14,255 nucleotides of DNA from an uncultured Prevotella sp. (GTDB taxonomy: Bacteria; Bacteroidota; Bacteroidia; Bacteroidales; Bacteroidaceae): the NCBI GenBank assembly GCA_905234355.1, contig CAJOHP010000033.1, positions 1 to 14,255 on the forward strand, in the 5' to 3' direction. Positions within the stretch are counted from its first letter, which is position 1, and each line of letters starts with the position of its first letter. The translations under genes were made by a program, and so were the position numbers. This document shows positions 7,094-14,063 of the stretch, piece by piece. The notes beneath the pieces are model-generated. The model worked only from the letters and a program-made list of their open reading frames with translations. It ran no database searches and was not told where the DNA came from.

Positions 7094-7846
7094 TTAGGCC
7101 TTGGCGTCGGCCTCCTCGCTTTCCACCTGTGCCTCAGTCTTTCCGAATCGTCGCTGCCGCTGCTGGAAGCTGGCAATGGCCTTGTGCAGCTGCTGCTCGT
7201 CGAAGTCGGGCCAGTAGGTGTCGCAGAAGTAGAGCTCGCTGTAGGCTATCTGCCAGAGCAGGTAGTTGCTGATGCGCAGCTCGCCGCCGGTGCGTATGAG
7301 CAGGTCGGGGTCGGGCATGAAGTGTGTCCAGAGGTGGGCGTTGATGGTGTGCTCGTCGATGTCGTCGGGGCTGAGCCTTCCCTCCTTCACCTCTTGTGCT
7401 ATCAGCCTGATGGCCCTGACGAGCTCGAGCTTTGATGAGTAGCTCATGGCCACGACCATGGTCATGCCGTCGTTTTGGGCGGTGAGCTCTTCCATGTAGT
7501 GTATCTTCTTCTGCACGCCATCGGGCAGCCGCTCGATGTCGCCTACCATCTGAAACCTGACGTTGTTGTCGGTGAACAGCTCCATCTCGATAAACGAGAG
7601 GACGAGTCCCATGAGGGCCTCTATCTCGTAGGCCGGTCTGTTCCAGTTCTCGGTGGAGAAGGTGTAGAGCGTGAGGTACTTCACGCCGAGGCGTGCGCAC
7701 TCGGCCGTGATTTTCTTCACGGTGTCCAGTCCGGCCTTGTGTCCGAAGGTGCGGTCCAGTCCGCGCTCGGTAGCCCATCGTCCGTTGCCGTCCATGATGA
7801 TGGCCACGTGCTGTGGAATGCGGGTTTTGTCTATTGGGTAGTCCAT
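7094..7846 (-). CDS. uppS: Isoprenyl transferase / undecaprenyl diphosphate synthase
   Basis: This is a 250-residue cis-prenyltransferase, the normal length. It should condense isopentenyl diphosphate onto farnesyl diphosphate to make the C55 carrier lipid for peptidoglycan and surface glycans. Diagnostic blocks are present in order: HVAIIMDGNGRWA with catalytic Asp19, GHKAGLDTV at 35-43, LTLYTFSTENWNRP at 58-71, and DPDLLIRTGGELRISNYLLW followed by QIAYSELYF and WPDF (179-215). The ATG at 7846 is 25 bases after the stop of the DUF6089 gene, and bamA follows. The C-terminal tail (about 236-250) is acidic and low in complexity. Placement before bamA is typical in Bacteroidales. Confidence 0.97.
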   Translation of the reverse strand: MDYPIDKTRIPQHVAIIMDGNGRWATERGLDRTFGHKAGLDTVKKITAECARLGVKYLTLYTFSTENWNRPAYEIEALMGLVLSFIEMELFTDNNVRFQMVGDIERLPDGVQKKIHYMEELTAQNDGMTMVVAMSYSSKLELVRAIRLIAQEVKEGRLSPDDIDEHTINAHLWTHFMPDPDLLIRTGGELRISNYLLWQIAYSELYFCDTYWPDFDEQQLHKAIASFQQRQRRFGKTEAQVESEEADAKA

Positions 7847-7871
7847 AGCTAAATGATTATCTTTCTGAGGC

Positions 7872-8570
7872 TTAGTCGTTGTCGTTGTGACACGTCTTGC
7901 ATTTCTCCCAGAAGTCGTAGGTGAGGGAGAGCTGCAGCAGTCCGTAGCCGTCGGTGTTCTTGAAGAGTCCTGTGCTCTTGATGCCGTAGGGGTCGGGCGT
8001 GCCGTCTATCTTGTCGGTGCCGGTGAAGTGCATGAGCCATTCGGCCGTGAGGTTCACGCGGTCGGCAATCTTGGCCTTGACGCCCAGTCCGATGGGCAGC
8101 TGTGCTCCGACGGCTTGTGAGCCGGTCTTGGTGAAGGCCAGTCCGAAGCCCAGGGCGATGAACGGCGTGAGCGGCCTGGCGCCGTAGTACTCCTTGCCTG
8201 TGCCGAAGGGCCAGAAGTTGTACTCGTATCGCACGTGCCAGTCCACGAGCGGTGTCTTAAACCTGATGTGCTCGCTCCAGGTGTCCACCTGTCCTGTCTC
8301 GCCCTCGGGGTGGGCGGCATAGATGGTCTCTTCGCCCTTGAGCTGCCCGTAGCCTAGCTGCATGCTCCATGCCATGCGTGGGTTGAGCTTGTATCTGAGC
8401 ACGGCTGCGCCGAAGGGCTGCATGCCCTTGACGATGCTGCCGTTGAGGTCGCCCACATAGGCTGCCAGCCCTGCTCCCGCGCCTATCTCCATGCGGTATT
8501 GGGGCTGGCTCTGTGCCGTGGCTGTGGTGGCGGCCGTGGTCATGGCTATGGCGATGAGCAGTGCTTTCAC
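7872..8570 (-). CDS. DUF6089 family outer-membrane beta-barrel protein
   Basis: This is a 232-residue protein with a signal peptide (MKALLIAIAMTTAATTATA, cut before Gln20). The mature part has alternating beta strands typical of a small barrel: YRMEIGAGAGLAAYVGDLNG, a Tyr/Trp-rich WHVRYEYNFWPFGTGKEYYG and a final LLQLSLTYDFW. Blocks such as GDLNGS, NFWPFGTG and DPYGIKSTGLFKNTDGYG identify DUF6089, a Bacteroidales family of unknown function. The only reasonable start is a GTG at 8570, because a TAA lies in frame just upstream and the next ATG would remove half of the signal peptide. The C-terminus carries CKTCH at 224-228. It is encoded between the DUF6242 and uppS genes and probably belongs to the same operon. 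Confidence 0.85.
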   Translation of the reverse strand: MKALLIAIAMTTAATTATAQSQPQYRMEIGAGAGLAAYVGDLNGSIVKGMQPFGAAVLRYKLNPRMAWSMQLGYGQLKGEETIYAAHPEGETGQVDTWSEHIRFKTPLVDWHVRYEYNFWPFGTGKEYYGARPLTPFIALGFGLAFTKTGSQAVGAQLPIGLGVKAKIADRVNLTAEWLMHFTGTDKIDGTPDPYGIKSTGLFKNTDGYGLLQLSLTYDFWEKCKTCHNDND

Positions 8571-8622
8571 TCGGGGTGTGTCTTTTTTTTATGTTGTCTG
8601 CCGACAGACTTCTCTGTGTGGC

Positions 8623-9996
8623 CTATCGCATGTGTCCTATCCATATCTGTCCGGTGCTGTCGCTCAGCCAGATGTTGCCGTCGGCGTCGGTGGCCATGGT
8701 GTATTGCATGTCCATGCTGGTCACGGGCAGTCGGTATGTGCTGTTGGGTCGCCAGGAGAGTCCCTGGTCGCGTGACTGATAGACCCTCTGGTCGCCTCCG
8801 ATGGCGAGCAGTGTGCCCTCGTAGCTCACGATGCTGGGCTGCTTGGCGCGTGGCAGGCGGTAGGGGTTGTTGTGGTCGTAGGGCATGTAGGTCCATCGGC
8901 CTTTGCTGCCTGTGGCGTCGTTCTGGCATATCTTTCTCCATATCAGCATGTTGCCGTCGTGTGTGTCCTGTCTCAGTCCTGCCATGAGCACGCATTGGGC
9001 GTTGTCGCTGCCGGCGTAGGGCCAGCAGATGGTGGCCAGGCTGTCGGTGGGCATCAGGGGTGCGTCGTCGGCATGCTCCAGGCTGTCGGCTTGCCATGTG
9101 TGGCCGTTGTCGGCCGAGCACATCATCGTGCCGTCGGCACTGAGTGCGTAGAGCTCGCTGGAGCTGGCGGCCACGAGGCGTGCTACGGGTGCGTCGTCGC
9201 TCATGGTGGTCCACTCGGCTGCGTCGGTGGTGCAGAGCAGCTGTCGGCCGCTGAGCACGTAGAGGGCGCTGTCGCCCTTGCTCACGGCGTTCTGCCAGGC
9301 GTCGGCGTCGAGTGTGGTGTCGTCTGCCGCCTGCCAGAAGAGTGTCTCGCCGTCAGTGGCGGCGTAGTAGACGGTGGTGTGGCCTTGCTGCCGTGCGAGC
9401 AACAGCATGCTCTCGCCGAGGCGTATGAGGCGCGAGGCGTCCAGCTCGCCGTCGCCGATGCCGGTGTCAGGGCGTGAGGCGTACTGCCAGTCGAAGTGTG
9501 TGCCGGTAAACTCGCTCACGTCCAGGTGCACGGTGTAGTCGCGGTGGCCGGTGCCGTTGATGGCATAGACGCGGAAGATGCGGTCTACGGACAGGTCGAC
9601 GCTGTCGGCCGAGTTGTGGTAGTAGAGCGAGTCGCGGTCGAGCAGCTTGAGGTAGACCACGCCGTTGTTCTTTGTCGTGATAGTGCAGACGACGTGCTTG
9701 TTGTCGGTGCCCACGGGCAGTGGCGTCTGGTTGTAGATGCGCCCGCCGATGTGGTCGATGGTCATGGGGTAGGCCGAGCCGGCATAGGTGGTCTTCACCG
9801 TGGTGTCGTTGCCTGTGACGGCCGAGGTGAGCGTCTGGTATCGGTTGAGCGTGCCCAGCGTGAAGCTCTGTATCATCATGTCGCCGTAGGTGGTCACGAC
9901 GGACTCGTCGTCGTCGCGCAGGCATGCGGTGAGCATGGTGGTGGTGGCCAGCAGGAGGCTGAGCATTCGGAATATCTGTTTCATGCGTCTTGACAT
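8623..9996 (-). CDS. DUF6242 family lipoprotein with Asp-box repeats
   Basis: The frame encodes 457 residues. The first ATG is at 9996, but an ATG at 9984 (MKQIFRMLSLLLATTTMLTAC) gives a better lipoprotein signal and fits the promoter box better, since transcription would start at about 9997-10000. The lipobox Cys is residue 25 of the long form. It is followed by LRDDDES, an acidic stretch like the signals that send Bacteroidetes lipoproteins to the cell surface. Residues about 33-165 match the N-terminal DUF6242 domain (SFTLGTLNRY, YNQTPLPVGTD, FRVYAINGTGHRDYTV). The rest looks like a beta-propeller, with Asp-box motifs SADNGHTW at 294-301 and SRDQGLSW at 408-415. The function is unknown; propellers of this kind often bind glycans or proteins. 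Confidence 0.85.
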   Translation of the reverse strand: MSRRMKQIFRMLSLLLATTTMLTACLRDDDESVVTTYGDMMIQSFTLGTLNRYQTLTSAVTGNDTTVKTTYAGSAYPMTIDHIGGRIYNQTPLPVGTDNKHVVCTITTKNNGVVYLKLLDRDSLYYHNSADSVDLSVDRIFRVYAINGTGHRDYTVHLDVSEFTGTHFDWQYASRPDTGIGDGELDASRLIRLGESMLLLARQQGHTTVYYAATDGETLFWQAADDTTLDADAWQNAVSKGDSALYVLSGRQLLCTTDAAEWTTMSDDAPVARLVAASSSELYALSADGTMMCSADNGHTWQADSLEHADDAPLMPTDSLATICWPYAGSDNAQCVLMAGLRQDTHDGNMLIWRKICQNDATGSKGRWTYMPYDHNNPYRLPRAKQPSIVSYEGTLLAIGGDQRVYQSRDQGLSWRPNSTYRLPVTSMDMQYTMATDADGNIWLSDSTGQIWIGHMR

Positions 9997-10003
9997 TTGG
10001 GTG

Positions 10004-10011
10004 CAAAGGTA
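10004..10011 (-). promoter_or_regulatory. Bacteroidetes -7 box before the DUF6242 gene
   Basis: The minus strand reads TACCTTTGCACC, an exact match to the TAnnTTTG -7 consensus of Bacteroidetes sigma-ABfr promoters. The upstream element is weak: a TTTTG at 10035-10039 lies 23 bases away, longer than usual. The box would start the RNA at about 9997-10000, favouring the ATG at 9984 as translation start. It is the only promoter-like site found for the DUF6242-to-murI block. Confidence 0.6.
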
Positions 10012-10129
10012 CTCACAATTCCCGAAAAATGCGACAAAAGAGCCGACGAATTAAAGAAAATATGGAATACGCGCGTTTTTTTTAGTAATCGTTAAATAAT
10101 CATCGGGGGTACGGGGGCGCCTCGCGTCT

Positions 10130-10179
10130 CCGCACTCCCGCAAAAAAAGAGTGCGGTATGAATCGCTCACCCCGCACTC
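10130..10179. repeat. Three alternating copies of an 8-bp sequence (CCGCACTC / GAGTGCGG)
   Basis: CCGCACTC occurs at 10130-10137 and 10172-10179, and its reverse complement at 10149-10156. The central copy can pair with either outer one. Pairing with the right-hand copy makes the terminator of the small minus-strand unit. Pairing with the left-hand copy makes a hairpin with an 11-base A-rich loop. Confidence 0.8.
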
Positions 10180-10182
10180 CTT
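10142..10182 (-). terminator. Intrinsic terminator of the small-peptide unit
   Basis: On the minus strand GAGTGCGG (10179-10172) pairs perfectly with CCGCACTC (10156-10149) across a 15-base loop, and a run of seven T (10148-10142) follows at once. A G-T and two A-T pairs can extend the stem. The stem begins almost directly after the stop codon of the 31-codon ORF. On to 10012, towards DUF6242, I see only AT-rich spacer and a run of T at 10076-10083. Confidence 0.88.
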
Positions 10183-10278
10183 CTAACGGATGTTGGTCTT
10201 TGTCAGTGTGATGATGCTCAGAAGCGTCGACACGCCTGTGGTGACCAGCATGGCCGTTGTTTGAAAATCTAATAACAT
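10183..10278 (-). CDS. Small membrane peptide, 31 aa (unrecognised)
   Basis: A minus-strand ATG at 10278 opens a 31-codon frame ending in TAG at 10183-10185. The product starts MLLDFQTTAMLVTTGVST and ends LTKTNIR. Residues about 8-25 form one uninterrupted hydrophobic segment, long enough for a membrane helix; the short N-terminus carries an Asp and the C-terminus is basic, suggesting a cytoplasmic C-terminus. AAGG lies 8 bases before the ATG. The frame sits exactly between a good promoter (10348-10377) and a strong terminator (10142-10182), which is the main reason to believe it. I do not recognise the family. It could be a small regulatory membrane peptide or a toxin-like peptide, or the RNA rather than the peptide could be the product. 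It is the only gene I see between 9996 and 10445. Confidence 0.5.
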   Translation of the reverse strand: MLLDFQTTAMLVTTGVSTLLSIITLTKTNIR

Positions 10279-10325
10279 AATCTTTACCTTAAATCTATTA
10301 ACTACTAACCTAATGAATGACATGG

Positions 10326-10342
10326 GTAGTCGTCACGACTAC
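10326..10342 (-). promoter_or_regulatory. Perfect hairpin at the predicted RNA 5' end
   Basis: GTAGTCG and CGACTAC form a perfect 7-bp stem around a 3-base loop. On the minus strand it begins within a few bases of the start site predicted from the promoter at 10348-10377. A hairpin in that place could protect the short RNA from 5'-end decay or bind a regulator. Confidence 0.6.
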
Positions 10343-10347
10343 AGGTG

Positions 10348-10377
10348 CAAAATTACGTGTTTTCTATTTTTCTGCAA
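10348..10377 (-). promoter_or_regulatory. Bacteroidetes promoter of the small-peptide unit
   Basis: The minus strand carries TTG at 10377-10375, a 19-base spacer, and TAATTTTG at 10355-10348, matching the -33 and -7 elements of Bacteroidetes promoters in sequence and spacing. The -7 box is followed by CACC, as in the other two promoter boxes of this window. The predicted start is at about 10341-10344. Confidence 0.75.
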
Positions 10378-10444
10378 GCGTTTGTCGTGGTTTTTGTTCG
10401 GGTTGTTGCCGATTCTTTGACATAGGTCAACCGTTTTCGCTTGC

Positions 10445-10825
10445 TCAGAGCGCCTCTTGTGCAGCCTTGGCCACCTGCTCCTTGGTGGGTGTGAAGACGT
10501 GACGCATGATGCCCACTGAGACGATGTGCTTCTCTCCGTGCCATTGCATGCGTCCTATGCTGACGACCACGTAGTCGTCTACGCTCACCATGCGCTCCAC
10601 GATGCCTGTGCCCATCTTGTCGAAGGCCACGCGCCCCAGGGCGGCCACCACCTGTGTGGCCAGGTCGTCGGTGCCGGTGATTTGCTGGTCGATGGTCTGT
10701 CCCACCAGCTCGTTGAGTGCGGCGTAGTGTTCGGCCGGCTTGGGGCAGGTCATGGCCATCGCCACGGCCAGTACAGCCGTGGCGGCCAGTGTGCCCAGGC
10801 AGCCTATGGATAAACAGCTCTTCAT
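10445..10825 (-). CDS. DUF4359-like small membrane-anchored protein
   Basis: This is a 126-residue protein. Residues about 5-26 are one hydrophobic segment (signal anchor or uncleaved signal), followed by TCPKPAEHYAALNELV, the usual beginning of DUF4359 proteins after their anchor. The C-terminal half has the family-like pattern of a VDDYVVVSIGRMQWHG strand pair and SVGIMRHVFTP. Assignment rests on this pattern and is moderate. Function is unknown; the soluble part should lie outside the cytoplasm. The ATG is separated by one base from the stop of the glycosidase gene (TGA-C-ATG), with AGGTGA overlapping that stop, so it is almost certainly translated by coupling with the upstream gene. The Cys at 27 is not in a convincing lipobox. 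Confidence 0.75.
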   Translation of the reverse strand: MKSCLSIGCLGTLAATAVLAVAMAMTCPKPAEHYAALNELVGQTIDQQITGTDDLATQVVAALGRVAFDKMGTGIVERMVSVDDYVVVSIGRMQWHGEKHIVSVGIMRHVFTPTKEQVAKAAQEAL

Positions 10826-10826
10826 G

Positions 10827-13800
10827 TCACCTCACCACTTTGCGTCCCTGCTCCACGTAGATGCCGCGTGCAGTGGCGTTGTCGTGACGGCGTCCCTGCA
10901 GGTCGTAGACGGTGGTGCTGTGCTGCCGCTGTGTGGCGGTGGGGGTGATGGCGGTGAGCAGGCCCATATAATCAGCCTCGTTTGCGGCGAAGTTGATGTC
11001 GCAGATGTCGCTGGTGCCTGTCGTCGAGGTGAGTCCGAAGATGGTCTGGCCCATGCACACCGAGGGACGGTCGCCGCTGAAGTTGTCGTAGAGTCCGCTC
11101 TTGGTCATGTCCCATCCGAAGAGCTGCTGCTCCTGTCCGTCGATGGTGAGCGTGCGTGTCAGGCTGGGTGCCACCTGCGTGCCCCTGTTGGCACCGTTGA
11201 GCCACCACAGGTAGCTCGCTCCTGTGGTGGTCTTGAGGTTGGTGCCGCGCACCATCAGCCAGGTCTTGGTCTTGTCGATGGTGTAGTCCAGCTCGCCGTA
11301 CTTCATCATCAGCGCCACGTTGTTCTGGCCGGTGCCGGCGGCTACGTGGATGATGTTCTTCTCCGTGTCGTAGCTGATGTTCTGTGCCGACACGCGGTTG
11401 GCGTCGCCCGTGGTCCAGTCGGTGGCGCGGAACTCGTAGGCATGCAGGTCGTAGCCCTTCATCAGCCGCACGTAGTATATGCCTGGGCAGAGGGTCGATG
11501 GCGATGCGGTGAGTCGCACGACAAACTGTGTCTTCACCTGTCCCTGAGCGTCCTTTACAAGCTCTGTGGGCAAGAGATACTCCGCGTTGTAGAAGCCGTT
11601 GGCGTCGCTGCCCTTGGCGCTGGCGGGTATGGTGATGTCGGCCACTTTCTGTCCGTCGACGGTGAGTGTGGCCTGTCGTCCGCGGTCGGCCAGGTTGAAG
11701 CGCAGCATCACGCTCAGCCTGTCGCTCTCCTTGGTGGGATTATAGAGTGTGTACTGTATGTAGCCGTTGGCTCGTGCGTCGCGGTAGCGCTCGGTGTTGT
11801 AGTCGCCGGTGTTGCTGTCCTGCGAGTGCTGGCTCTCGTGTCCGGCCTCGCTCTGCTGCTCGCCGGGAGCCACGAAGTCGAGCGTGCGCTGTGCCAGTGC
11901 CTCGCGCTCAGCCTCGGTCCGTGCCATGGTGCTGTTGGCATAGTTCTCGGCTGTCTGCTGATACCAGTAGCACATGTAGCGGGCGTGGTGTATCTTGTAG
12001 AAGGGCGTAAGCATGAGGGCTTTCCACTGGTAGGAGGCCACGTCGGGTCGCTGCACGTCGATGTGGAAGGCCAGCTCGTCGCTTGGCAGGTAGGTGATGC
12101 GCCCCAGCACGTCGGCACGGTTGCCGATGAGCATGGGTGCGTCGATGAGGCTCTTCGCCGTGGCGCGGCTGCCGGGGGCGTGGTCCATGCGTCCCTCGCC
12201 GCCATACTCGTTCTTCAGCTTTTCAGTGGGCAGGAAGGAGGGGTCGTAGGGGGGCAGCACGTCGCCCGTGGCGCTGTGGTCGGCGTCATGGCTCTTCGTG
12301 GTCTGGGCAGCGAGCAGGATGGGGCCGAACTTGAAGGCGATATAGTCGGTATAGCCTGGGCACTCCTCGTAGCGCAGCTCCATGGGCAGCCAGACGGTGA
12401 TCTTGTCGCCTGCCTTCCACGTGCGGCTGATGCTCACATAGCTGGCCATGCCCTGCGTGACGGTCTGGTTGACGGGGGTGCCGTTGACCATCACGGCATA
12501 CTCTTTGCCCGCCCACGACGGGTGGCGCACAGCGATGGTATAGGTGCCGGCCTTCTCCACGGTGATGTCGGTGGTGGCCGTTTGTGGCGTGGGGATGTTG
12601 GAGGCTGTGGGACTGATGTTGGGGAAGAGCGTCTGCTGGGTGACGGCGAAGTCGGCACTCTGCAGCTTTGATGGCGTGAAGAGGTTGACGTAGAGCGTCT
12701 TGTCGCCATCGTGGGTATAGATGAAGTGGCCGTACTTCGAGTGGTTCTCCATGCCAGTGCCCACGCAGCACCACATGCCCTGGTTGGGCTGTGAGTAGAT
12801 GCGGTAGCCCTGCGGACGCAGTGTGGTGAAGTAGACGTAGCCTCCTGTCTCAGGGTCTTGTGTGGAGAGGATGTGGTTCCACATGGTGTTCTCATAGAAG
12901 TCGACATATTTGGCGTCGGCCGTGCGGTCGAAGAGCATCTCCGAGAACTTCAGCATGTTGTTGGAGTTGCACGACTCGGGTCCGTCCAGCTGGTCTATGT
13001 AGCGGTTGGCGTTGGCGCGGGCCAGGAAGTGCTCGCCCACGGAGTTGCCGCCGATGCAGACGGTGCGGTTCTGTGCCACGTCCTGCCAGAAGTTTTCGGC
13101 AGCCTTGCGGTAGCTGGTGGCGGTGGCATCCTGCTCGAAGATGCGCTCCATGCCTATGTACTTGGGCACCTGTGTGTTGGCGTGCTTGCCGTCGAGGAAG
13201 GTGGTGTTGAGTGTCTGCATGCCGTTGAGCATGCTCTTGTGGGTGTACTTCTTTGCTGCGGTGAGGTATTTCTGCTCGCCGAAGAGCTGGTAGGCGTCGA
13301 GCATCGACTCGTTCATGCCGCCGTGCTCGCAGTTCAGCCAGTTCTGCATGTCGTTCTCGCTCACCTTGGCCACGACGTTCACGCTCCAGTCGGCCAACTT
13401 GCGGAAGAGCTCCTTGGCCACGTTGCTTCCGCCGTAGACGTAGGCATCGCGCAGGCCGGCCAGTATCTTGTGCTGCACGTAGAAGGGCACCCAGCCCCAG
13501 TTGCTGTTGATGGTGGCGGTGCTGCCTTTGTAGAGGTCGCGCCACGACTGGTTGATGGGCTGGCCGCCGATGAAGCCGTAGAGGCCCTCGGTGTCCTTGT
13601 CGTAGGCGTCCTGACAGTCCTTCATCACCTGCAGCATGTAGTCCATGCGCGCCTTCAGCTGCTGGCGCATGGCCTCGTCGTGACAGGCGGCGTAGGCCAG
13701 GGCCAGGGCCGAGAGATAGTGACCGCCGACGTGGCCGCTGAGGTCGAAGCCTGCGTCGCCGCCCCAGTTCTTGAAGTTGGGGTGCTTTGTGAGCCACTGG

Positions 13801-14051
13801 TAGTAGGGGCTCTGGCTGTCGGTGGTGGCGGCCAGGCCCGCCTGCCGCACGTAGGGGGTGAGCAGTCGGTCGGTGTCGTACTTGAGCAGGTGCTCGATGT
13901 TCTTGTCCATCGCCGTCTTCATCGGACCGTCGAGCAGCGTCACCTGCTCCAGGTCGAAGTGCTTGGGATAGAGCATGCTTTGCGCCTGTGTGCCTTGCCA
14001 CGAGGCCGCGGCCAGCATGCCGGCCAGCAGTAGGTTCAGTTTCGGTTTCAT
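10827..14051 (-). CDS. Secreted GH127/GH146-type beta-L-arabinofuranosidase (DUF1680) with C-terminal sorting signal
   Basis: This is a 1074-residue protein with a signal peptide cut after Ala23. The (alpha/alpha)6 catalytic domain spans about 30-450: FDLEQVTLLDGPMK, LSGHVGGHYLSALALAYA, VCIGGNSVGEHF. By analogy with HypBA1, Glu340 is the likely acid/base; Glu359, Cys361, Cys428 and Cys429 (ESC and WCCVGTG) form the zinc-cysteine centre, one cysteine being the nucleophile. Beta domains follow to about 585. A DUF4986-like part (TPFYKIHHARYMCYW at 682-696) and a DUF6805-like part (DFVAPGEQQSE to about 865) come next. Residues about 870-1035 match nothing I recognise. The end, VYDLQGRRHDNATARGIY and a basic tail, is a type IX secretion sorting signal of Prevotella type. 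It probably removes beta-L-arabinofuranose from plant glycans; the exact linkage cannot be read. Confidence 0.9.
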   Translation of the reverse strand: MKPKLNLLLAGMLAAASWQGTQAQSMLYPKHFDLEQVTLLDGPMKTAMDKNIEHLLKYDTDRLLTPYVRQAGLAATTDSQSPYYQWLTKHPNFKNWGGDAGFDLSGHVGGHYLSALALAYAACHDEAMRQQLKARMDYMLQVMKDCQDAYDKDTEGLYGFIGGQPINQSWRDLYKGSTATINSNWGWVPFYVQHKILAGLRDAYVYGGSNVAKELFRKLADWSVNVVAKVSENDMQNWLNCEHGGMNESMLDAYQLFGEQKYLTAAKKYTHKSMLNGMQTLNTTFLDGKHANTQVPKYIGMERIFEQDATATSYRKAAENFWQDVAQNRTVCIGGNSVGEHFLARANANRYIDQLDGPESCNSNNMLKFSEMLFDRTADAKYVDFYENTMWNHILSTQDPETGGYVYFTTLRPQGYRIYSQPNQGMWCCVGTGMENHSKYGHFIYTHDGDKTLYVNLFTPSKLQSADFAVTQQTLFPNISPTASNIPTPQTATTDITVEKAGTYTIAVRHPSWAGKEYAVMVNGTPVNQTVTQGMASYVSISRTWKAGDKITVWLPMELRYEECPGYTDYIAFKFGPILLAAQTTKSHDADHSATGDVLPPYDPSFLPTEKLKNEYGGEGRMDHAPGSRATAKSLIDAPMLIGNRADVLGRITYLPSDELAFHIDVQRPDVASYQWKALMLTPFYKIHHARYMCYWYQQTAENYANSTMARTEAEREALAQRTLDFVAPGEQQSEAGHESQHSQDSNTGDYNTERYRDARANGYIQYTLYNPTKESDRLSVMLRFNLADRGRQATLTVDGQKVADITIPASAKGSDANGFYNAEYLLPTELVKDAQGQVKTQFVVRLTASPSTLCPGIYYVRLMKGYDLHAYEFRATDWTTGDANRVSAQNISYDTEKNIIHVAAGTGQNNVALMMKYGELDYTIDKTKTWLMVRGTNLKTTTGASYLWWLNGANRGTQVAPSLTRTLTIDGQEQQLFGWDMTKSGLYDNFSGDRPSVCMGQTIFGLTSTTGTSDICDINFAANEADYMGLLTAITPTATQRQHSTTVYDLQGRRHDNATARGIYVEQGRKVVR

Positions 14052-14063
14052 GTTCTTAGTTGT

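Noticed and set aside
8596..8609. GTCTG-CCGA-CAGAC hairpin between the DUF6242 and DUF6089 genes as a terminator
   Set aside because: On the transcribed minus strand it is followed by an A run, not a T run, so it does not look like an intrinsic terminator; the stem is short.
10417..10430. TTGAC-ATAG-GTCAA hairpin after the DUF4359-like gene as its terminator
   Set aside because: The stem has only 5 bp and is not followed by a T run on the minus strand.
10740..14033. Very long + strand open frames (643 and 391 codons) opposite the glycosidase gene
   Set aside because: They lie antisense to a gene with full family motifs and show the low-complexity Val/Gly/Ala/Leu/His composition typical of the reverse strand of GC-rich coding DNA. 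No start signals or domains were recognised.
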